In this document: in pieces, positions 36,035-44,869 of the stretch | Position numbering within the stretch: position 1 is the stretch's first letter | Layout: each line of letters begins with the position of its first letter | Assembly (NCBI GenBank): GCA_964617645.1 | Contig: CAZTYE010000001.1 | Location: 460,072 to 524,071, forward strand | Reading direction: 5' to 3' | DNA: 64,000 bases | DNA from: JADJGC01 sp964617645 | GTDB lineage: Bacteria > Zixibacteria > MSB-5A5 > CAIYYT01 | Program-made: the position numbers and the translations under genes | Notes under the pieces: model-generated | What the model was told of the DNA's origin: nothing | Databases searched by the model: none | What the model saw: only the letters and a program-made list of their open reading frames with translations

Positions 36035-37068
36035 CGGGAAATGGACTTTCCTACAGGGATTCCGGCGTCGACATCGCCGCCGGCGACCAGGCTACCGAGA
36101 AAATCAAACAGTTAGTCAAGAAGACTTACAACCCGGCGGTGCTGAATGGCATCGGCGGTTTCGGCGGGCTGTTCGACGGCCGCTTCAAAGGGATCAAGCA
36201 TCCGGTACTCGTGTCCTCCGCTGATGGCGTCGGCACCAAGCTCAAACTCGCGTTCATGACCGGCAAGCACGACACGGTCGGCCAGGACTTGGTCAACCAC
36301 TGCGTCAACGATATCCTCGTCATGGGCGCGCGGCCGCTCTATTTTCTCGACTACTTCGCCACGGGCAAACTCGAGCCCGGTGTCGTCGCGGATGTCATCT
36401 CCGGAATGTCCATCGCCTGCCGTCAGAACGGCTGCGCTCTGATCGGCGGCGAAACCGCCGAAATGCCGGGCTTCTACCAAGCGAACGAATACGACCTCGC
36501 CGGTTTCATCGTCGGTGTCGTCGACCGCAAGGCTATTGTCGACGGCAGCCAAATCCGTCCCGGTGACGTCGTCATCGGGCTTGAGTCGAGCGGCCTTCAC
36601 ACCAACGGCTATTCACTGGCACGAAAACTCTTTTTCGACAAACTGGCGCTGCAGGCAAGCGACATGATTTCCGATCTCGGCGTGACCGTCGCCGAGGCGC
36701 TGATGGCCGTTCATCGGAGTTATCTCAAACCGGTCACCAAGCTGCGCGCGGAAATCGCGGTTCACGGCATGGCGCACATCACCGGCGGCGGCATCCCCGG
36801 AAATCTCGTCCGCGTCCTGCCGAAAAATTGCGCCGCCGTTATCGATAAATCATCGTGGCCGACTCCGCCGCTGTTTGCCTTCATTCAGCGGCAGGGCAAC
36901 ATTGACGAGCCTGACATGTTCTCCGCCTTCAATATGGGCATCGGACTGATGATCGCTGTCTCAGCGAAGGATGTCGCGCCGGCGCAGAAGACTCTTAAGG
37001 CGCAGAAACTTCGCCATTGGGTTGTCGGCGAGATCGTCAAAGGCAAGCGCGCCGTTACGCTTAAATAA
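36031..37068 (+). CDS. purM: Phosphoribosylformylglycinamidine cyclo-ligase (AIR synthetase)
   Basis: PurM closes the imidazole ring of purines using ATP. Motifs are LSYRDSGVDIAAGDQATEKI, SADGVGTKLKLAF, QDLVNHCVNDILVMGARPL, FLDYFATGKL, the GGETAEMPGFY loop, GLESSGLHTNGYSLARK, HITGGGIPGNLVRVLP and FNMGIGLM. It has 345 residues, a normal length. It begins at a GTG overlapping the HD gene stop. No other purine gene is in the window. Confidence 0.96.
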   Translation: MTGNGLSYRDSGVDIAAGDQATEKIKQLVKKTYNPAVLNGIGGFGGLFDGRFKGIKHPVLVSSADGVGTKLKLAFMTGKHDTVGQDLVNHCVNDILVMGARPLYFLDYFATGKLEPGVVADVISGMSIACRQNGCALIGGETAEMPGFYQANEYDLAGFIVGVVDRKAIVDGSQIRPGDVVIGLESSGLHTNGYSLARKLFFDKLALQASDMISDLGVTVAEALMAVHRSYLKPVTKLRAEIAVHGMAHITGGGIPGNLVRVLPKNCAAVIDKSSWPTPPLFAFIQRQGNIDEPDMFSAFNMGIGLMIAVSAKDVAPAQKTLKAQKLRHWVVGEIVKGKRAVTLK

Positions 37069-37103
37069 TTGCGCAATAGTCTCAAAGCCCGCATCTTCGA
37101 TTG

Positions 37104-38648
37104 ATGCGCATCAAATTCCCGCAGCGGTTCATTCTGCTCATTCTGTCTGCTGTCTTCTTCGCGCTTGCCTTCGAGCCGTCCCCGCTGTGGTTTCTTGCTT
37201 ACTTTTTCGTTCCGCTCATGATCGCCGGCGTTCGGGGCATTGGCTTCAAGGAAGGCTTCCGCTCCGGCTATGCCTTTGGCATGATGGTCACTTTCCTCGG
37301 AATGTACTGGGTCGCGTACGTCCACATCGTCGGCGTGATCTTGCTCATCTTCGTGCATCCGTTCTACTACGCCGTCATCTGCGGCGCGCTCGGCTCGGCA
37401 ACGGCGCGGTGGGGAAGACTCGGCGCACTGACCATGCCGTTCCTTTGGGTCGGCATGGAGTATCTTCGCGGTCTGACTCAACTCTCATTTCCGTGGCAGC
37501 ATCTCAGCTACACGCAGGCATCGAATACGGTTATCGCACAGCTCGCGGAGATTTCCGGAGACGGCACGCTCACTCTCTTCATCATCGTCGTTGGATTAAT
37601 TCTCTATTTCGCCTATGGCAACTTGCGCCGGCCGCTGCTCTCGATTTCTCTATTCGTACTGGCGATTTTTCTCTATACCGGCGCCTATTTCTGGGGCGCA
37701 ACTCGATTCACTGCTCTGAAACCTGATTATCCCGTCGCCGCCTTGCAGGGAAATATCCCAATCACGCAGAAGTGGCAAAACGGCCGCGCAGATCACAATT
37801 TCGAAGCGTACGACCTTCTCACCAAGCAGGCAGCGCAATCCGGCGCTAAGCTGATGGTCTGGCCCGAGAGCGCCGCGCCCATGTATCTCAATCTCGAGCC
37901 GCCCTACATCCAGTGGATCGCCACCATGGCGCGCACGAACAATGTTGATATCATGACCGGCGGCCTGCACATGGAACGCGACAGCATTGGCGTCCGGCGC
38001 TATTACAACTCGACCTATTTCTTCACGCCGAATGGCCGCGACCCGCGCATCTACGATAAACAGTGGCTCGTGCCGTTCGGCGAGCACATGCCGTACGCCG
38101 AGCGCGTCGGCTGGATCGCCGCCTTCCGCGAATTCGTTAAAGAAAAACTCACGCTCGACATCTCGGATTTTCACCCCGGCGACTCGCTCATTCTCTTCGA
38201 ATCCGGTGGCCGCAAGTTTGGCACGCTGATTTGTTTCGAAATCGCCTACCCCGAGTTCGTCCGCGACTTCGTGAATTTCGGCGCCGATTTCATGACCGTC
38301 ATCACCAACGATGATTGGTTCGGCGAAACCGCCGGACCCTACCAGCACGCGGCGATTCCGATTTTTCGCGCCATCGAAAACCGGGTCTGGATCGTCCGTG
38401 CCGCCAATACCGGTATCAGCGCCATCTACGATCCTTTCGGTCGCGTCGTCGACAAAACCAAACTGGGCGAAAAGACCTTTCTGGTCGGCAATATCGGCCA
38501 TCGCGGGCCGGCAACATTGTTCAGCCGTTACGGCGCCGTTCTCGGCAAGATTTGTCTGGCCGCGTCGCTATTGCTGGGTATAATTCTCGTAGCGCTTAAG
38601 AAACGAAATGAACACTATCAAAATCATCATATCGCTCCTCGTCGTTAA
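37104..38648 (+). CDS. lnt: Apolipoprotein N-acyltransferase
   Basis: Lnt adds the third acyl chain to lipoproteins in the inner membrane, so the cell has an outer membrane and mature triacylated lipoproteins. The N-terminal 200 residues contain several hydrophobic segments. The nitrilase-like periplasmic domain carries the Glu-Lys-Cys triad at Glu255 (VWPESA), Lys319 (DKQWLVPFGEHMPY) and Cys377 (LICFEIAYPE). A final membrane helix (LAASLLLGIILVAL) closes the protein. The start is the ATG at 37104, after a TTG at 37101. It has 514 residues and overlaps the next gene by 41 bases. Confidence 0.94.
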   Translation: MRIKFPQRFILLILSAVFFALAFEPSPLWFLAYFFVPLMIAGVRGIGFKEGFRSGYAFGMMVTFLGMYWVAYVHIVGVILLIFVHPFYYAVICGALGSATARWGRLGALTMPFLWVGMEYLRGLTQLSFPWQHLSYTQASNTVIAQLAEISGDGTLTLFIIVVGLILYFAYGNLRRPLLSISLFVLAIFLYTGAYFWGATRFTALKPDYPVAALQGNIPITQKWQNGRADHNFEAYDLLTKQAAQSGAKLMVWPESAAPMYLNLEPPYIQWIATMARTNNVDIMTGGLHMERDSIGVRRYYNSTYFFTPNGRDPRIYDKQWLVPFGEHMPYAERVGWIAAFREFVKEKLTLDISDFHPGDSLILFESGGRKFGTLICFEIAYPEFVRDFVNFGADFMTVITNDDWFGETAGPYQHAAIPIFRAIENRVWIVRAANTGISAIYDPFGRVVDKTKLGEKTFLVGNIGHRGPATLFSRYGAVLGKICLAASLLLGIILVALKKRNEHYQNHHIAPRR

Positions 38649-40785
38649 TTGCGTCGGTGCGTCGGCGCAAACTCTGACTTGGGCGAACTACACCAACAAA
38701 GACCAGATCACATCACTGGAATCGTTTGCCGGCGCGGTCTGGGCGACGACCACCGGCGGCGTTGTGCGGCTGCCAATCACGCGCGATACGGTCATCACCT
38801 ATCTCAACTCCGATGGCCTCGGCAGCAGCAATATCAACTTCGCCTGTTACGACGGCAGCCGCTTCGCCTACTTTGGCTCCGCGGATGGTGTCCTCAGCCG
38901 ACTCGATCTCAACACCAGCGCCTTCCGTTTCGAGCAGTTGCGGGGTCGTGACGGCGAGCGCATTTCGCTCAACGACGCCGATACTTCCGGCGACTATTTA
39001 TGGATCGCGTCCAGCATCGGTGTCATCAAGTACGACCGCGTTCGCAATGGCGGAGAGGTTAAGGAAACCTACCGCACACTTGGCGGGTTCGCGACTGAGA
39101 GACCGGTCGCGCAGATCGCCGTTGCCGGTGGGCGCATTCATGCCATCCTGCCCGAAGGGGTTGCGTTTGCTGATGTCGCCAATGAATTCCTGCTCGACCC
39201 CAATGAGTGGTACTTCTTCGAAATGTCTGTATCGCCGTTGTGTCTGGCGAGTTTTGACGGCCGTGCCTACATCGGCCGTAGCGACGGCGTCTATCGGCTC
39301 GGCCCCGTTGTTGCTCTGACACCGGTGTTCGAGAATTCCGGCGCCGTGACTATACAAGATCTCGTCCCCAGCGCCACCGATTTGCATATTCTCTTCACTG
39401 AAAACGTGAACCCGGCCACGGCGGCGTTGATCGGATCGCTGAACTCCGCGGTGCGGACACGCTTGAGTGAACCCTTCGGCGTGAACGCGCGCCACCTGAC
39501 GATGGCCGATGTGCCTTTTTACGGCACAACCAATGATGGTCTTTATGCCATTGAGGGCGCCCTCTCAGGCGATCTACGAATCGTCGTTCCCGGCCCGGCG
39601 AGCAATGATCTCGTCGGCGGCGGCTTCACCACTGATGGCAAGCTTCACGTCGTCTCCGCTGCTGCTGAGATTTCGACACTCCAAGACGGCGTCTGGACAC
39701 ATCGCAACATAACGGAGCGCAACAAAATCGCCGCGCTCGTCGACCGATCGGACAATTTGTGGATCGCGACCTTCGGCGACGGCGCCTATCGCGTAGATCC
39801 TGACGGTTCCGCGCAGCACTTCGGCCCTGCCAATTCGCCGCTTATCGGCATCGAATCGGCGCCGGAGTTTTCGGTGGTCAATTGTCTCTCCGAAGACCCA
39901 TCCGGCCGAATCTGGTTCTCGCTGTTTCAGGCGTTCCCGCTGCGGCCGATGGTCGTCTTCGATCAGAGCGATTCGCTCTGGACGCACTTTGGCGATTCGG
40001 ACGACCTGATCGAGGGCGACAATCAGGTGATCGCCGCCGGCAACGGTTCGGCGGCGCTCGGCGTTAACGATCAAGGAATCGCTTTCTTGCGCTACGGCAA
40101 TGATCCCTTCAATCACAGCGACGATCAACTCGGCTATTTCGCGCGCAGTCGCCGCTTGCCGTCGAACGTCGTCACGGCGTTGACTTACGATCGCAACAGC
40201 CGGCTCTGGGTCGGCACGAACCAGGGCCTCGCGTGGTTTGACGATGAAATCGATTTCTTCGTGCCGGTTTCTCTGCCCCTCGAAGTGGCCTCTTTCATCA
40301 CGTCGATAACTGCCGACAGCCGCAATAACTTGTGGGTCGGCACCAGCGGCGGTTTGGCGCTGCTGCCGCAGGTCGGCGATCCCGTCGGATTGACGACGAT
40401 GAACTCCGATCTGGTTTCCAATGAAATCGAAAACCTCGTTTACGATTATCCAAGCGAACAACTACTCATCTTCACGCGCGGCGGGCTGTCGATTCTGGAC
40501 TTCCGCTTCGACAGCGGCTCCGGCGCCGACGGAGTTGTGGCCTATCCCAATCCGTTTCCCCTCAACGAAAGCACGGATCGCAAATTGCAGTTTCGGATCG
40601 ACCAGCCCGGGGATATCCGGATTTTCACCGTCGCCGGCGATCTGGTCGCGACGGCCACGGTCAATGGCGGCTGGAACGGCCGGAATGATTCCGGTGAATT
40701 GGTTGCCTCCGGTGTGTACATCTGGGAAATCCACGCGGTCGACGGCTCTCGTCATCGGGGTAAGATTCTGGTGATCCGGCGATGA
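38608..40785 (+). CDS. Secreted beta-propeller protein, PorZ-like, with C-terminal sorting-type domain
   Basis: A secreted protein of 725 residues with a signal peptide (IKIIISLLVVNCVGASAQ). The body has repeated propeller motifs of the two-component-regulator type, such as DNLWIATFGDGAYRV, SRLWVGTNQGLAWFD and NNLWVGTSGGLALL. Residues about 640-725 form an Ig-like C-terminal domain with VVAYPNPFPL, an IRIFTVAGDLV strand and GVYIWEI. This layout matches PorZ of the type IX secretion attachment complex, but also other Reg_prop proteins, and I cannot separate them from sequence. It overlaps lnt by 41 bases and is followed at once by surface-glycan-type genes. Confidence 0.72.
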   Translation: MNTIKIIISLLVVNCVGASAQTLTWANYTNKDQITSLESFAGAVWATTTGGVVRLPITRDTVITYLNSDGLGSSNINFACYDGSRFAYFGSADGVLSRLDLNTSAFRFEQLRGRDGERISLNDADTSGDYLWIASSIGVIKYDRVRNGGEVKETYRTLGGFATERPVAQIAVAGGRIHAILPEGVAFADVANEFLLDPNEWYFFEMSVSPLCLASFDGRAYIGRSDGVYRLGPVVALTPVFENSGAVTIQDLVPSATDLHILFTENVNPATAALIGSLNSAVRTRLSEPFGVNARHLTMADVPFYGTTNDGLYAIEGALSGDLRIVVPGPASNDLVGGGFTTDGKLHVVSAAAEISTLQDGVWTHRNITERNKIAALVDRSDNLWIATFGDGAYRVDPDGSAQHFGPANSPLIGIESAPEFSVVNCLSEDPSGRIWFSLFQAFPLRPMVVFDQSDSLWTHFGDSDDLIEGDNQVIAAGNGSAALGVNDQGIAFLRYGNDPFNHSDDQLGYFARSRRLPSNVVTALTYDRNSRLWVGTNQGLAWFDDEIDFFVPVSLPLEVASFITSITADSRNNLWVGTSGGLALLPQVGDPVGLTTMNSDLVSNEIENLVYDYPSEQLLIFTRGGLSILDFRFDSGSGADGVVAYPNPFPLNESTDRKLQFRIDQPGDIRIFTVAGDLVATATVNGGWNGRNDSGELVASGVYIWEIHAVDGSRHRGKILVIRR

Positions 40786-41717
40786 GCGCCGAAGTCGCGT
40801 TGCGACAGCTACTCGATCTGACTGCCGACGAGCGCCGGCAACTCGAAAATCAGCCCGACATCGCCCCGTTCGTGATTGCGCCGGTCTTGGCGATGTGGAG
40901 CAAGGTCTATGGCTGGAACGCGCAAGTGCTCACCTGCGCATCGTCGCACCTGCCAATCATAGTGCGTCAGTCGGTTCTGGGAAAAATCGCCTTTGCTCTG
41001 CCGTTCGGGATGTACGGCTTTCGCCTGACCGAAACCAATCACGCGAACTTCGCCGCGATATTGGACGCAATTGCGCGGCAGCGCTTCACGCAAGTGAACA
41101 TCGTCGTCACCGGCCAGATCGGCGGTCTCAGTACCCCGCCGCGATTCGATTGCCGTCAACTGACGGCGCAGCGTATTGATCTGTCCGGCGCCGCTTCGTT
41201 TTCCGAGAATACCGAGCGCAATGTCCGCAAGGCCGATTTCGGCAAACTCGAGTTTCGCTTACTCGACCCGCGCCAGGCACAGCCGGCGATGAAACTGTTG
41301 GCCGAGCACGTCGCGCGCACCGAAGAAAGGCGGCGAATTATGCCCGGCGCGTATCGCTATCTGCTCAATCACACCGGAGATTTCATTCCCGGCATCGTTG
41401 CCGGCGGTGCTTTTGCCGGCGACAATCTCTTGGCCGCGCAGATTTTTCTCGTTAGTGCCCGCGACGCCTTCTACTTCGACGGCTTCGCCTCCGCTGCCGG
41501 TTTGAACGCCGGCGCGAATTTCCTGATCATGAATCGAATGATCGACTGGCTGCGCGATCGCGGCATCGCAACTCTCAACCTCGGCGCAACCCCAAGCGGC
41601 GATGAGGGTCTGGCGCGATTCAAGTCTGGCTGGGGCGCGCAGGAATTTGTCTATTACGAACTAACCGTATCCGCGCTCTGGAAACGCTGGCTTGATTCAC
41701 TGCGGGGGCGCGGGTGA
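40782..41717 (+). CDS. FemAB/GNAT-like acyltransferase
   Basis: A cytoplasmic protein of 311 residues resembling the GNAT-fold FemAB-related family that adds acyl or aminoacyl groups to envelope precursors or sugars. Supporting parts are the basic segment FSENTERNVRKADFG, the ARDAFYFDGFASAAGL strand, NAGANFLIMNRMIDWLRDRG and LNLGATPSGDEGLARFKSGWG near the C-terminus, the usual family ending. The substrate is unknown. It overlaps both neighbours by four bases, and the adjacent glycosyltransferases suggest action in glycan or lipid-linked sugar modification. Confidence 0.7.
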   Translation: MSAEVALRQLLDLTADERRQLENQPDIAPFVIAPVLAMWSKVYGWNAQVLTCASSHLPIIVRQSVLGKIAFALPFGMYGFRLTETNHANFAAILDAIARQRFTQVNIVVTGQIGGLSTPPRFDCRQLTAQRIDLSGAASFSENTERNVRKADFGKLEFRLLDPRQAQPAMKLLAEHVARTEERRRIMPGAYRYLLNHTGDFIPGIVAGGAFAGDNLLAAQIFLVSARDAFYFDGFASAAGLNAGANFLIMNRMIDWLRDRGIATLNLGATPSGDEGLARFKSGWGAQEFVYYELTVSALWKRWLDSLRGRG

Positions 41718-42793
41718 AAATTCTCTTCCTCGGAGAAGCGATTTCCCCGCATCTCTTGCGCTGGCAAAAATCGTTCGAAAAGTTGGGCTGGGAAACCAAA
41801 CTCGCTTCGTGCGACTCCTCTGGCGACTTCGATGGCATTCGCCTGCAGCCGAAAGCGTCATCCGGTGTGCTCAAATATCTGAGCGTCGTCGATCAGGTCG
41901 GCAAGATCGTTGCCGATTTCCAGCCGCACCTCATCAATGCGCACTTCCTGCCAAACTACGGGCTGGTTGCCGCGCTGCTCAAAGCGCACCCCTGGGTGAT
42001 GACGCTCTGGGGCTCGGATATTCTCGTCAGCGGTCGCCAGGGAATGTTCCGCCGCTGGCGCTCGCGCTACGTACTCAAGCACGCCGACATGGTCGTCGCT
42101 GATTCGCAGTTCGCGCTGGATACTGCTGCATCAATCAGCCCGCTGCAGCGCCATTTGGTCGTGAGTTTTGGCGTGCGGAAATCCTGGTTTGAATCGGGGA
42201 GTCTGCGTGTTCTCAAGGAAGAAAGGCCGATCAAGATTCTCTCCACGCGCCGCCTCGAACCGCTGTACGATGTCGCGACCTTGCTCAAGGCGGCGAGGCT
42301 GCTATTGAAATCAGACGTCCCATTTACGCTCACCATCGCCGGCGGCGGCACGCAGCAGGCTCAGCTTGAGTCGTTGTCGCAGTCATTCGGCCTTGACACG
42401 GTTGCCAGATTCACCGGGCCGCAAAGCGAAGAACAACTCTTCAATCTTTACCGGACGCACGATATCTACGTTTCCACGGCGCGATCCGATTCCAGCTCCG
42501 TCTCGATGCTTGAAGCCTTGTCGCAGAAGCTCTATCCGGTGGTCACCGACATTCCCGGCAATCACGAATGGCTCGACGACCCGCGCTTCCTCTTCCCGGT
42601 TGGCGACGCCGAAACGCTCGCGGCGCGCGTCAGCGGCGGAATCGAGCTGATAGCCCGACAACAGGCCTGGGATTATTATCGCACGACACTTGAGCGCAAA
42701 GGAATTCGCGAAGACCAGATGCTGATTGCCGACAGAGCGTTTCGCAAATTGATCGAGGAGTATGACCGCCACCAACCCCATTCTTCTCGTTAG
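41714..42793 (+). CDS. Glycosyltransferase, family 4-like
   Basis: A GT-B fold glycosyltransferase of 359 residues. The N-terminal domain starts KILFLGEAISPHLLRWQKSF, followed by INAHFLPNYGLVAALL and TLWGSDILVSG. The C-terminal donor-binding domain shows ILSTRRLEPLYDVATLLKA, LTIAGGGTQQAQLESL, FTGPQSEEQLFNLYRTHDIYVSTA and a SVSMLEALSQKLYPVVTDIPGN loop, typical of GT4 enzymes. It starts at a GTG overlapping the previous stop. Donor and acceptor cannot be predicted. Polysaccharide or lipopolysaccharide synthesis is likely. Confidence 0.88.
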   Translation: MKILFLGEAISPHLLRWQKSFEKLGWETKLASCDSSGDFDGIRLQPKASSGVLKYLSVVDQVGKIVADFQPHLINAHFLPNYGLVAALLKAHPWVMTLWGSDILVSGRQGMFRRWRSRYVLKHADMVVADSQFALDTAASISPLQRHLVVSFGVRKSWFESGSLRVLKEERPIKILSTRRLEPLYDVATLLKAARLLLKSDVPFTLTIAGGGTQQAQLESLSQSFGLDTVARFTGPQSEEQLFNLYRTHDIYVSTARSDSSSVSMLEALSQKLYPVVTDIPGNHEWLDDPRFLFPVGDAETLAARVSGGIELIARQQAWDYYRTTLERKGIREDQMLIADRAFRKLIEEYDRHQPHSSR

Positions 42794-44006
42794 TTATTAC
42801 TTCCCGCCGTTGGGACTGGCCGGCACGGCGCGGGCTGTTTATCTGGCGAACACGCTCAGCGCTGCCGGACACGCCGTGACGGTTTTGACGGTCAAGCCGA
42901 TTGCCTACCCGGCATACGACGCTTCGTTGCTTGATCGACTTGATCCGCGAGTGCGCGTCGTTCGCTCCGGTTCCTTGGATCCGGCGCGAATCCAAAAGCT
43001 TCTGCCGTTTCTGCCCGTTGAGTGGCTTAAGCGACGCCGCAAGCAATCGGGCGCTGCGCCGCCATTTCCCGATAGCAAGCGCGGCTTTGTCGAACCGGCG
43101 CTCGCGAAGGCGCGCCAAGTTATCGCGCCGAATTCCATCGTGATCACTACTTCACCGCCAATCTCGGCCCACGTAGTTGGCCAACGACTGAAGCAAGAAT
43201 TCGGTGTCCGCTGGATCGCCGACTTCCGCGATATCTGGAGCTCACTCCCACCCGAAAATCAGCATCTCGACTTTCGTCGGCGCGCTGAGCAGCTCATGCG
43301 TGAAATCGTGATCGCCGCCGACGCCTTAACGGCAACGTCACCGCTCACCGCTGAGCATCTGCGCAGCCTAATGCCGGATGTCGAGAAGCGGACTGCGTGC
43401 ATCGTCAACGGATTCGATGAACGTGATTTCAGTGGAGAAATCGCAAACGCGCCGCTGACCTTCGGCTACTACGGCACGATCAACGAACTCAGCGGATTCG
43501 CGCGGGTGCTTGGATTTGTAGCTCGGTGGCGCGAACTGTCCCGTGAAGACTGGCGAATCTATCACGTCGGGCATTTGACATTACCCCGGCTTCCCGAGTT
43601 ACTCAACCAATTCGACTTGGCCGGCAAGTTTACTTCGACCGGATACATCTCGCACCCGCAGGCCGTGCCACTGATCCGACGGGCGGCAATCAATCTTCTC
43701 TCCCTCGACTTCGACCGCGACACGCGCTTCATCGTCCCTTCGCGACTCTTCGAGCTGTTGCGCGCCGAACCGCCTTTGATCGCCGTTGTACCACAAGAAA
43801 GCGCTGTCCGCCGCGTCCTGAGTGAGGAATCCCGCGATTTCGCAGCGGCGGTTTCTGAGCCAGAGGAATTCACTGCTGTAGTTCGTCGATTTTCTTCGTA
43901 CGACTGCAACAATAATCGCGACGCTCGTTTGGCCGTTGTGAATAGGTTCGCGTGGCCGCAGACGCTGGGCGGGTTCGCCAGTTTGATCGCAGAGTTGCCG
44001 CAATGA
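42762..44006 (+). CDS. Glycosyltransferase, GT-B fold
   Basis: A second GT-B glycosyltransferase, of 414 residues. It begins LLVSYYFPPLGLAGTARAVYLANTL, a start often seen in GT4 enzymes of exopolysaccharide clusters. VITTSPPISAHVVGQRL and WIADFRDIWSS follow, then a C-terminal half with FGYYGTINELSGF, FTSTGYISHPQAVPLIRRA and VPSRLFELLRAEPPLIAVVP. It overlaps the preceding gene by 32 bases. Specificity is unknown. Confidence 0.87.
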   Translation: MTATNPILLVSYYFPPLGLAGTARAVYLANTLSAAGHAVTVLTVKPIAYPAYDASLLDRLDPRVRVVRSGSLDPARIQKLLPFLPVEWLKRRRKQSGAAPPFPDSKRGFVEPALAKARQVIAPNSIVITTSPPISAHVVGQRLKQEFGVRWIADFRDIWSSLPPENQHLDFRRRAEQLMREIVIAADALTATSPLTAEHLRSLMPDVEKRTACIVNGFDERDFSGEIANAPLTFGYYGTINELSGFARVLGFVARWRELSREDWRIYHVGHLTLPRLPELLNQFDLAGKFTSTGYISHPQAVPLIRRAAINLLSLDFDRDTRFIVPSRLFELLRAEPPLIAVVPQESAVRRVLSEESRDFAAAVSEPEEFTAVVRRFSSYDCNNNRDARLAVVNRFAWPQTLGGFASLIAELPQ

Positions 44007-44869
44007 CGATCTCGTTTGTCATCGTCGCGTATCGATCCGACGCCATCATCGGCGATCTCCTAAAATCGATTCAACAACAAGCGGGCGAATTCCAGCGCGA
44101 AATCATCGTTGTTGATAACTCGCCTTCTGAGCCGTCGTTGGCTGCGATCAATCGTTCGGGTGTCGCTGTTAGCTATATTGTCAATCCGGAAAACCGCGGC
44201 TTCACCGCCGCCGTCAATCAGGGCATCGCAAGATCGTCCGGCGATTTCGTCTTCTTGCTCAATCCCGATGTGCGTCTTGGAACCGACTGCGCGCGCGTCC
44301 TCATCGGCGCCCTTGCCGCATCGCCGGAGATTATGGCCGCCGCGCCGCAACTGCGATCTCCCGACGGCCGGATCCAGCCGAGCGTCCGCAATTTTCCCAC
44401 CTTCATGACGCTCCTCTGGGAGTTCACGTTACTCGCGATGCTTTTCTCCCGAAGTAACGTCTTCGGTCATTGGAAAAATCTGCGTTTCGATCATGCAACG
44501 CGAACGTTCGTCACGCAGCCAATGGCCGCGGCGCTCTTGCTCAAGCGCGAAGCTATCGCCAAAATCGGTCGATGGGATGAACAATTCTTCGTGTTCTTCT
44601 CTGATGTCGACTACTGCAAGCGTCTTTACGACGCAGGCGGAAAGATCATCTTCGAGCCGGTAGCGACAGCAATCCATCAGGTCGGCGGCTCGACACGCGG
44701 CGAGGGGTTATGGTTGATTCGCGACTCGCATCGCGGCTTCTATCGCTATCTGGTTAAACACGAATTGCGCGGCTGGAAAAGCATCCTCCGTCCGCTGGCC
44801 CGGACGATGCTCGAACTCGGAGGTCTTCTGAGAATCCTGGCGCGCCGGATTCGCTGGCGCTCATTTTAG
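44003..44869 (+). CDS. Glycosyltransferase family 2, rhamnosyltransferase-like
   Basis: A GT-A fold transferase of 288 residues, starting at the ATG 44003 that overlaps the preceding stop. It begins ISFVIVAYRSDAIIGDLLKSI and has IIVVDNSPSEPS, NPENRGFTAAVNQGIA, a DxD-like NPDVRLG, GRWDEQFFVFFSDVDYCKRL and VGGSTRG near the end. This pattern is that of WbbL-type rhamnosyltransferases. The C-terminus is basic and probably peripheral to the membrane. The gene converges with, and overlaps by nine bases, the protease gene on the other strand. Confidence 0.88.
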   Translation: MTISFVIVAYRSDAIIGDLLKSIQQQAGEFQREIIVVDNSPSEPSLAAINRSGVAVSYIVNPENRGFTAAVNQGIARSSGDFVFLLNPDVRLGTDCARVLIGALAASPEIMAAAPQLRSPDGRIQPSVRNFPTFMTLLWEFTLLAMLFSRSNVFGHWKNLRFDHATRTFVTQPMAAALLLKREAIAKIGRWDEQFFVFFSDVDYCKRLYDAGGKIIFEPVATAIHQVGGSTRGEGLWLIRDSHRGFYRYLVKHELRGWKSILRPLARTMLELGGLLRILARRIRWRSF

